From positions 1-8,286 of the forward strand of contig CAMEPN010000063.1 of the NCBI GenBank assembly GCA_945931735.1: a stretch of 8,286 bases of DNA. The letters run 5' to 3'. Positions 1-6,300 of this stretch are shown here, piece by piece. A program made the translations under genes and the position numbers. Within the stretch, counting starts at the first letter, position 1, and every line of letters starts with the position of its first letter. The notes beneath the pieces are model-generated. The model ran no database searches. It saw only the letters and a program-made list of their open reading frames with translations, and was not told the DNA's origin. The stretch is from an uncultured Clostridia bacterium. Its GTDB lineage: Bacteria; Bacillota; Clostridia; Oscillospirales; Ruminococcaceae.

Positions 1-1
1 G

Positions 2-859
2 CCGTTCAAGATGTACAGCGACTTCAAAATGAACGAGCTGGTGGAATCCATCAGGGAAAACGGACTGCTGTCCCGGATAATTGTATCCCCTGTCACAGGA
101 GGAAAGTATCGTATAATCGCCGGACACAACCGCGTTGAAGCCTGCCGCAGAGCCGGATTTACGGCGGTTCCCAGCATTGTCAAGGACGTTGACGAAAACC
201 GTGCGAAGCTACTCATGGCGGACACAAACCTCTGTCAGCGCACCGAGCTTCTGCCGTCCGAGCGCGCGTTTGCGTACAAGGCACAGCAGGAGGCTCTGAC
301 AGCCCTCGGAAGCCGCCGTGCCACCAAGGACATAGCCGAGAAATACGGCGAAGCCAAGCGCACTATCCAGCGCTACATTGCCTGCACGCGTCTGGTTCCG
401 GAACTCATGGAATTGCTCGACAGCGGCAGACTTACGCTGGCGACAGCCTGCCAGTTTTCGGCGCTCCCGAACAGCAGTCAGGAGGAAATCGCGGCGTACC
501 TCAGCCGGGATTCTGAAAGGAAATTCACGGTCGAACATGCAAACTCGCTTGCGAATTTGAAGTTCTTTTCGGAATCCGACATAGCGGAGATTTGCGGAGA
601 GAATAAAACCGCGGCAGAATCTCCGGCAGAACGCTCAGAATCTGCAAAGTCGAGCGCTCCCGCAGAGCTAAAACATACCGCGAAAAAGCCATCCAAACAG
701 ATAACCCTCCAGCGCAAGGAAGTTACCCAGCTCATCGGCGACGAGCTTTCCAACGAGGAGATTTCGGAGTATTTCTACTTCTGCCTCCAGCGCCGGGATA
801 TCCTTGAGGAATGGCACAAAATGTACACGGAGGGCAAAACAGATGGCACGAACGCTTGA
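2..859 (+). CDS. ParB-like partition/nucleoid-type protein, 5' partial
   Basis: The frame is open to the left edge and reads PFK just before the first ATG at 11. That matches the usual ParB opening (PF, a few residues, then an ELVESI..NG.L segment), so the true start lies upstream and the ATG at 11 is internal. Numbered from that ATG, the ParB/Srx N-terminal domain spans about residues 1-80, with AGHNR (37-41) in place of the GERR-type box and TNLCQR (72-77) as the ENxxR-type box. A helix-turn-helix lies near 103-121 (ATKDIAEKYGEAKRTIQRY). Then come a helical region, a linker rich in Ala/Ser/Glu/Lys (about 197-230) and a short C-terminal domain. ParB-like proteins bind DNA and aid partition or regulation of plasmids and integrative elements. 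No ParA is visible; it could lie upstream. The TGA stop overlaps the -35 box of the next gene's promoter. Family assignment is secure; partition versus regulation is not. Confidence 0.88.
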   Translation, partial: PFKMYSDFKMNELVESIRENGLLSRIIVSPVTGGKYRIIAGHNRVEACRRAGFTAVPSIVKDVDENRAKLLMADTNLCQRTELLPSERAFAYKAQQEALTALGSRRATKDIAEKYGEAKRTIQRYIACTRLVPELMELLDSGRLTLATACQFSALPNSSQEEIAAYLSRDSERKFTVEHANSLANLKFFSESDIAEICGENKTAAESPAERSESAKSSAPAELKHTAKKPSKQITLQRKEVTQLIGDELSNEEISEYFYFCLQRRDILEEWHKMYTEGKTDGTNA

Positions 860-884
860 TTTTTCGCGGATAATATGCTATAAT
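856..884 (+). promoter_or_regulatory. Sigma-A promoter with extended -10 for the Rpn-family gene
   Basis: The -35 box TTGATT (856-861) and -10 box TATAAT (879-884) are separated by exactly 17 bp, with TG at 876-877 forming an extended -10. Transcription should start near 891, only a few bases before the GTG codons at 899 and 908, so the leader is very short. The -35 box overlaps the stop codon of the upstream ParB-like gene, which gives the Rpn gene its own expression. Confidence 0.8.
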
Positions 885-898
885 TCAAGAAAGGGACG

Positions 899-1744
899 GT
901 GATTCCTGTGGACGAGATAAAAACCAGCGACATCAGCGCCGAAAACCGGGCTGAAATACTTAACATCATCGAAAATTTCCGGCTGATGGACGACACGTTC
1001 ATGAGTAAGGTTTTCGAGGATAAAGCGTGCGCGGAGCTTCTGCTCAGAGTGATTCTGAACCGGGACGACCTGACAGTTGTACGGGTGGTTTCGCAGTTCG
1101 AACTGAAAAATTTGCAGGGACGTTCAGCACGGCTGGATATTTACGCAGTTGACGAGCATGGCAAGCAGTACGACGTTGAGGTCCAGCGCAGCGATGACGG
1201 CGCGGCTCCAAGACGTGCGAGATACAACAGCAGTCTGCTTGACGCAAATCTGCTCAATCCAGGCGATAAGTTTGATGAACTTCCGGAAAGCTACATCATT
1301 TTCATTACCGAGCATGACGTGCTTAAAGGCGGAAAGCCGCTTTACACGGTCAACCGCACGATCTCCGAGCTTGACCACGCAATATTCACGGACGGTTCGC
1401 ACATAATATATGTGAACGGCGAGATTCGCAACGGCACGGCTCTGGGCGAGCTTATGCAGGATTTCTTCTGCAAGGATCCGCGCGAAATGCACTACAAGGT
1501 ACTGTCCGACCGGGCAGGTTATTTCAAGAAAGACAAGGAGGGTGTTGATACTATGTGTAAATTAGTGGAAGATTACGGCGAAAAGAGAGCAAGACAGGCT
1601 GCGGAATTGGCTTCAAATGAGAGAGCAGTCCGCATGGCTAATAATCTCTGGAACAAGGGCGAAAGAGATCTTCAGCAGATTGCAGACCTGACAGACCTCC
1701 CTCTGGACGAAGTAAAGAAGCTTTTCGAAGGCAAGACAGCCTGA
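899..1744 (+). CDS. Rpn-family recombination-promoting nuclease / PD-(D/E)XK transposase-like protein
   Basis: This 281-aa protein matches the Rpn/PD-(D/E)XK 'transposase' family (about 300 aa). The conserved opening FRLMDDTFMSKVFED is at residues 27-41. The catalytic core shows Asp80 (ARLDIYAVD) and Glu94-Val-Gln96 (YDVEVQR), the D...ExQ form of the PD-(D/E)XK site. Later motifs SYIIFITEHDV and HIIYVNGEI are also typical. Family members in E. coli are DNA endonucleases that promote RecA-independent recombination and act in phage defence. The C-terminal part (residues 219-281) is helical and charged, ending in an IADLTDLPLDEVKKLF segment. Start choice is uncertain: GTG 899 lies 2 nt after AAGGGA (891-896), GTG 908 lies 11 nt after it. 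The gene has its own promoter and a terminator at 1766. An internal start at 1553 is listed separately. Catalytic activity is inferred from intact core residues. Confidence 0.87.
   Translation: MIPVDEIKTSDISAENRAEILNIIENFRLMDDTFMSKVFEDKACAELLLRVILNRDDLTVVRVVSQFELKNLQGRSARLDIYAVDEHGKQYDVEVQRSDDGAAPRRARYNSSLLDANLLNPGDKFDELPESYIIFITEHDVLKGGKPLYTVNRTISELDHAIFTDGSHIIYVNGEIRNGTALGELMQDFFCKDPREMHYKVLSDRAGYFKKDKEGVDTMCKLVEDYGEKRARQAAELASNERAVRMANNLWNKGERDLQQIADLTDLPLDEVKKLFEGKTA
1553..1744 (+). CDS. Candidate internally initiated C-terminal Rpn fragment (63 aa)
   Basis: Inside the Rpn gene a full-strength ribosome site AAGGAGG (1535-1541) precedes an in-frame ATG at 1553 by 11 nt. Initiation there would give a 63-aa protein starting MCKLVEDYGEKRARQ and ending at the same stop. 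It would lack every catalytic residue and contain only the helical C-terminal region. For E. coli rpn genes, internal translation of the C-terminal region is reported to make a small protein that inhibits the full-length nuclease; the position and content here fit that pattern. The ribosome site is also simply the codons for Lys-Glu-Gly, so coincidence is possible. Spacing is on the long side of normal. Confidence 0.42.
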   Translation: MCKLVEDYGEKRARQAAELASNERAVRMANNLWNKGERDLQQIADLTDLPLDEVKKLFEGKTA

Positions 1745-1765
1745 GCACACAACAGAATAAAGCCA

Positions 1766-1797
1766 AGCGGAGACCGAAAGATCTCCGCTGTTTCTAT
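1766..1797 (+). terminator. Intrinsic terminator after the Rpn-family gene
   Basis: AGCGGAGA (1766-1773) pairs perfectly with TCTCCGCT (1782-1789). Past a C/A mismatch, a C-G pair closes a GAAA tetraloop (1776-1779). The tail GTTTCTAT is only moderately T-rich, so termination may be partial. It lies 21 bases after the stop codon. Confidence 0.62.
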
Positions 1798-1799
1798 AC

Positions 1800-1921
1800 A
1801 ACCCTCCCAGCCACAGGGTTCACATACATTACCTCCGGGGCGCAGTAAAATGCGCCCCCAATCTGCGTAACAGCGGGCTAAACCCGCGATACGCTCCAAA
1901 AATTACAGACCGGAGGACAGC
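1800..1921 (+). promoter_or_regulatory. Structured leader with three hairpins and an SD-sequestering stem upstream of the second ParB-like gene
   Basis: Three inverted repeats follow one another. AACCCT (1800-1805) pairs with AGGGTT (1815-1820). GGGGCGCA (1837-1844) pairs with TGCGCCCC (1851-1858) around the loop GTAAAA. A two-part hairpin has GCGTA (1865-1869) with TACGC (1890-1894) outside and GCGGG (1873-1877) with CCCGC (1883-1887) inside. In addition CCTCCGG (1832-1838) is the exact complement of CCGGAGG (1910-1916), which contains the ribosome site of the gene starting at 1922. That pairing would enclose the last two hairpins as a three-way junction (the middle hairpin keeping 6 bp) and hide the ribosome site. 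No convincing promoter is seen between 1745 and 1921, so the transcript probably comes by read-through. No known riboswitch class is recognised. Confidence 0.5.
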
Positions 1922-2896
1922 ATGAACATTGAAAAGATGAAAGCATTCGCACAGGCTCAGCGGGAGTCCGAGGAAAGCATGGAGATCCGTCCTGCCCCGA
2001 AGCCAGCCGAACCGGAATACCAGCCGGAGGCTATCTACATTCCTATCGAGGACGATAAGCCGTCCGAAATGCCTGACGATGGCTTCGCCGCAGTTTCCAA
2101 CGAAGAAGAACCGGAACTGCCGGAAACAGAAACCATCGAGGCCATTATTGCAAAGTGCTTCCCGGAGGATAAGTCCTACAATATTGAGCTGGACAGGCTG
2201 CTTCCCCTGCGTTCTCCGATTTTCACGGACGGCGGCGAACTGTCGGAACTCAGCTCGTCAATTGCGCGAATGGGCATAACCGAGCCGCTTCTTGTTCGCT
2301 CCGCTGGGAACGGCGAGTATGAGATACTTTCCGGAAACCGCCGCCGGACTGTCGCAGAACAGCTCATGTGGGTGAAAGTCCCCTGCCGGATAGGCGATGG
2401 AAAGCTCATTACTGAAGAATACGCCAATCGGATAGTCGTGGAAACCAACCGCCAGCGATTTCCGGAACTCACTCTCTCGGAGCAGATACGGGTATCGGCA
2501 GTACTGGGCGAACGTGCTGAAAAGGAACTCGGAATTACATCGGAACAGTCGGAGTTATACGGTCGGCTGAACGATCTGGAACAGGAATTCCTGCTCATGC
2601 TGGACAGCGGTACCGTCGGTATCCTTGACGCCGAAGTCCTGCGTAGAATTAAGGAACGGGCAGTTCTGCTTAATGTTCTGAAACGGCACCCCGAAATGAA
2701 GCTCACCTCTGGAAAAATCCGTGAGCTTTCCGGCGTTGATTCGCTTACCGAGAGAGTCATCTTGGAAATATTCAGACCGAAGCCGCCGGTCATGGTGGCT
2801 GTTCCGGCTGAACTGATTTTGGAGTATCTCGGCGGCAAAACGGCGGAGGAGATTTCGGAAATCGTTTCGGCGGCGGTAAGAATGTACTGCTCTTAG
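1922..2896 (+). CDS. ParB-like protein with acidic N-terminal extension
   Basis: The 324-aa product starts at ATG 1922, 5 nt after GGAGG (1912-1916). Residues 1-80 form a Glu/Pro-rich, probably disordered extension. A ParB/Srx-like domain follows: NIELDRLLPLRSP (87-99), SSSIARMGITEPLLVR (111-126), the SGNRR box (137-141) and ETNRQR (174-179), the equivalent of ENxxR. Residues 180-290 are mostly helical, and the protein ends with a short domain (LEYLGGKTAEEISEIVSAA). It is clearly divergent from the ParB-like protein at 2-859, so it is not a recent duplicate. DNA binding for replication control, partition or regulation of the element is plausible. The leader upstream can hide its ribosome site, so its translation may be controlled. 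The family call is good; the precise job is unknown. Confidence 0.85.
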   Translation: MNIEKMKAFAQAQRESEESMEIRPAPKPAEPEYQPEAIYIPIEDDKPSEMPDDGFAAVSNEEEPELPETETIEAIIAKCFPEDKSYNIELDRLLPLRSPIFTDGGELSELSSSIARMGITEPLLVRSAGNGEYEILSGNRRRTVAEQLMWVKVPCRIGDGKLITEEYANRIVVETNRQRFPELTLSEQIRVSAVLGERAEKELGITSEQSELYGRLNDLEQEFLLMLDSGTVGILDAEVLRRIKERAVLLNVLKRHPEMKLTSGKIRELSGVDSLTERVILEIFRPKPPVMVAVPAELILEYLGGKTAEEISEIVSAAVRMYCS

Positions 2897-2914
2897 GGAT
2901 TCTGAAATTGATGG

Positions 2915-2943
2915 TTGATTTTTCTTTTGGTGTGTGGTATATT
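2915..2943 (+). promoter_or_regulatory. Sigma-A promoter for the 70-aa gene
   Basis: The -35 box TTGATT (2915-2920) and -10 box TATATT (2938-2943) are 17 bp apart. The start point would be near 2950. The -35 region TTGATTTTTC is identical to that of the promoter at 856. It provides the small gene with its own transcript just after the ParB-like gene ends. Confidence 0.68.
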
Positions 2944-2948
2944 TTATA

Positions 2949-2972
2949 GTAGGGTATTTGGGTCAGCCCTAC
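2949..2972 (+). other. Inverted repeat at the 5' end of the 70-aa gene's transcript
   Basis: GTAGGG (2949-2954) and CCCTAC (2967-2972) form a 6-bp perfect inverted repeat with a 12-nt loop. It begins at the predicted transcription start, so it could be a stabilising 5' hairpin or an operator. It has no T-run and is unlikely to be a terminator. Confidence 0.35.
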
Positions 2973-2999
2973 AAATCGAAATTTAGCGGGGGTGAATGA

Positions 3000-3212
3000 A
3001 TGGAAGATAAGACAATATTATTTGAAGACAGTTCCTATGACAAATCAAAGCGGAAGACATACGCTACTAAATCGTTTCCAAAAAATGATGGCAGCGGCAG
3101 ATGGATCGTTGAGTACTATGATATTTATGAAGATAATACAGAAATACTATCTCGTGCGGTGGAATGTGATAAAAATCGAGTAGGTATAGTAACATACTTA
3201 ATAGCGAAATAA
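3000..3212 (+). CDS. Hypothetical 70-aa AT-rich protein
   Basis: The ATG at 3000 follows a purine-rich ribosome site (GGGGG at 2988-2992) by 7 nt, and the gene ends with TAA. The product starts MEDKTILFEDSS and ends VTYLIAK. It is charged, soluble, and has no signal peptide or membrane segment; its centre (GSGRWIVEYYDIYEDN) suggests beta strands. I do not recognise the family. By hand count only 21 of 70 codons end in G or C, far below the genes around it, which suggests a separate origin. It has its own promoter (2915-2943) and a terminator-like hairpin downstream (3273). That layout fits a small cargo gene inserted between backbone genes. An overlapping frame starting at GTG 2992 is less likely, because the ribosome site spacing favours 3000. 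Confidence 0.66.
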   Translation: MEDKTILFEDSSYDKSKRKTYATKSFPKNDGSGRWIVEYYDIYEDNTEILSRAVECDKNRVGIVTYLIAK

Positions 3213-3272
3213 TACAAATTCCCGTTTATCGGTCAGACACATTATTTTGTAAACCACAATTAAATAACACCC

Positions 3273-3302
3273 ATGGAGCAGTCGAAAGATTGCTCCATTT
3301 TC
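3273..3302 (+). terminator. Terminator-like hairpin abutting the ribosome site of the giant gene
   Basis: ATGGAGCAGTC (3273-3283) pairs with GATTGCTCCAT (3288-3298) with one G-U pair around a GAAA tetraloop. The stem's last T and the next three (3298-3301) form a short T-run. It would end the 70-aa gene's transcript. Only 8 bases separate its T-run from the GGAGG of the giant gene, so any transcript of that gene starting upstream must pass it. It may therefore act as an attenuator. Confidence 0.65.
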
Positions 3303-3319
3303 ATTATACGGAGGTACCC

Positions 3320-6300
3320 ATGAGCAGATTCAACGAAATCGCCCAGATATACGACCACCGGCTTCCCCAGCTCCGCAGTCCGGAGGTATGGGAGCAGACG
3401 CTCAGAATGACCTCCAGCTTCTGGAGGCTCAATTTCTGCGAGGCAATGCTCCTGACTCTCCAGAACCCCAAAGCGGAAATGTGCGGGACCATCGACCAGT
3501 GGAACAATATCGGGCGGTACATAAGGCGCGGCGAGCATTCCACGGCGGTTTTCAGAAGCCGCACGGATACCCGGCTCATGTACCTTTTCGATGTTCGCCA
3601 GACCTATGGAAAGGCGTACAATTCCAAGTGGAAGCTCTCCGAGCGAATGGCTGACGGAATCGTAGGTAAATTCAATTCCGAGAACGCAGAAAACGCAGTT
3701 TCTTTTGAAGAATATTTGCAGAAAAGCCTTGACAAAAATATAGATATAGTATATAATTATAATAGCAAATTAAATAATGCCATCTCGAATGATCCCAGAA
3801 CAGCAGTGTTCATTCGGGCAAGCGCAGAATTTATTTGCATGGCAAGGTGCGGCATTCCAAGCGATATAGATTTCTTGGACGTGTCGAAAATAAATTCCGA
3901 CCTTTCAATAGTCGAGATAGGCAATGCCGCAACGGCTCTCGCACAAGCTGTACTGCGCGAGATAGACGGAATCATAAGGAGAAAAGAATATGAGCGTTAT
4001 GAAGCTGGAGTATGCGGAAGACATCTACGATATCCCATTCGAGGAAGATCAGAACGGACTGTTTCACCCGAAATTCACGAATTACGGCAGGGCGCAGATG
4101 ACTCCGCTGGAGCGCAAGGCGGTGGACCTGATGAACGACCTCGACCCGACAGCGCTGGATATGGTGAACATCAGCGGGCTGTACCTCCGGATATGGAAGG
4201 AGATCGGGAAGAAAGCGGAGAAAGCCCGGAACAGCACGGCGCGCTCCCTGCTGGCGAAAACCTCCCTCAGCCGGGATTACTCCGAGAGCGTGAGCCAGCG
4301 GACGGAGATAGACATGGCGGCGCAGGAAGCCGCGTGGGAATCCCTGCGGACGAGCGTATCTTGGCTGGCGGCGGAAGTACGGAGCCGGGCAAATCTGACG
4401 GAGATTCAGAAAATCTCGATGAGCCTGATGACGAAGAACTAGACGAAATGGTATCTGACGACGAATCAGATACCATTTCTGTTTTTACGGATATTCCGGA
4501 GGAAATAAGCCCGGACAGCGATTATGCGCAGAAGCTCCTTGAAGATGAAATTATCCGCGGAAGCGGCTTTTCTAACGGAAAATTCCGCATAAGCGAGTAC
4601 GTTTCCGAGAACTCCCCAAACAAAGACGAACTCGCGAAATTCCTGAAAAATGAATACGGGATCGGCGGCAGTTCCCGGAATGACGACCCGGTAAGCTTCA
4701 GTAACCACGACGGAAAAGGGATCGAGCTGGTTCTCAGCAATAGGCAGGTCATTCGGTTCAACTGGAAGAAAGTCGCCGAAGCCGTCCGCAGTGCGGTAAA
4801 CAACGGGAAGTACATCACCGAATCCGACATAGAAACGCGCCGCCGAGTGACGCTTTTTGACGCTCAGCGGTTCGCGATTCACTACGAATATCCGCACTGT
4901 CTGTACAATGACCGTCTGGACTACATTCGTAAGGAAACCGCCGCCTGCGGTTTGGATTATCCGATCAAGCTGAACGCCGATATGTTCGCTGTTTATGCGG
5001 CGGAATGCGTCCGCACGAAGCCGCACGTCAAGGAATCATACCAGAAAATCGACCGCAGTTCGATAGATATTCCGTGGAAGTTCAACGACTGGAATGAAGC
5101 CGCGGAAGCAGGTAAAAATCTCCCCGTCGATTCCGGATATGGTCAGTTCCGTGCAATGTGCCGGGATTCTGTTTCCGAGCTGATAAGCGAGATTTCCGCG
5201 CACACCGGACACAATCCGGCGCTTGGATTTCCGGAGGAGGAGATCACAGAATTCTTCGCTTCCGGCGAACCGCTGACGTCCGATTCTGTTGACAAAATCA
5301 CCTCGGAGGTTTTCGGGTATTTATATAATCAGGAACAGCACAGCAGGCTGAATTCCAGCAAGTCAACCGAAATTGCCGCACCGGAACAGCCTGCCGAGCA
5401 GTTTACGCTTTTCGGCGATAATGAGTTCACGATGGAAGAACCGCCAGTGGACGAGCTTCCTGACGAATCTCTGAACCGCGCCGCCGCGTACATCAAGGAT
5501 TATTTCGAGCAGGAATTCGGCAGTGCGGCTGAAATCGAGGACCCGTCGCACGTTGACCTGGCATACACCACCGACGAGGAAAACAGCGCGGTAATCAGCG
5601 TTTACGCTGACCTTGTCCAGTACCGCATAACGACTGAATACGGCGGCAATATTGCCCGTGAGGAGCAGTATAATTCTCTGGACGAGATGAACGAGCTTGC
5701 GCTCAAGTTCCTATCCTTTGATGATTTGATTTCTCTTTCTGATGAGGAAAAAGAGCTTGAGGTGCGACACGATGTCGCACCTATAAAGCTGTCTGGCAGA
5801 ATCGAAAAGTACGATTTGGATATCGACTTTGCAAATCTCGATTACATTGAGATTGAGGAGCGTTCAGATGTTTATGAAGGCGGCATTGACAATAACGGTC
5901 ATGAGCGAAAAGACAATTTCCGCGAAACCGTAAATCACATAACTTTCTTTGCCTCGCCAGCGAATGACGCTGTTCTATTCAATGACGATTCGCAGGAGGA
6001 TTATTTCGATAATCCGATAGATGTTTCAGAAGCGCTGGAGCGTATCAGCAAGTATATTGATATGTCCGCAGAAAGTGCCGATGTTTCGGTATACATCAAG
6101 CAAATAGACGGCGAACGGCAGTATTTTGACCCGCCAGAGGTGCGACACGGTGTCGCAGTCGAAGCTGAGTTGCGCGGCGTCCATGCCGCGCTTGGGCTTC
6201 GACAGCAGCAACATCCTGTTGCAGCACCCGATGAAACAGCCGCACCCAAAATCGAAACAACAGACCGCGCTCATATAACCCAGAAACCGCCACCGCCGGA

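Noticed and set aside
2176..2838. 220-codon open frame on the - strand opposite the second ParB-like gene
   Set aside because: It mirrors the GC-rich codon pattern of the + strand gene, gives a Ser/Arg-rich product without family features, and the + strand protein is clearly ParB-like.
2992..3183. Alternative GTG-started frame overlapping the 70-aa gene
   Set aside because: Its start lies within the ribosome site used by the ATG at 3000, and it is shorter.
3273..3323. 16-codon leader ORF whose TGA overlaps the ATG of the giant gene
   Set aside because: It has no ribosome site and its bases are the arms of a terminator-like hairpin. The overlap is noted but translation is not supported.
3320..4442. 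Idea that the ArdC-like part and the methylase are separate genes split by a frameshift at the nested ORF
   Set aside because: The frame was followed base by base and is the same on both sides with no stop between. ATG 4448 could still start a shorter form, but it has no ribosome site and lies in a hairpin arm.
4466..5026. 186-codon open frame on the - strand within the giant gene
   Set aside because: No ribosome site or recognisable product; the + strand reading shows conserved motifs (GSGFSNGKFRI, YGIGG, HDGKGI).
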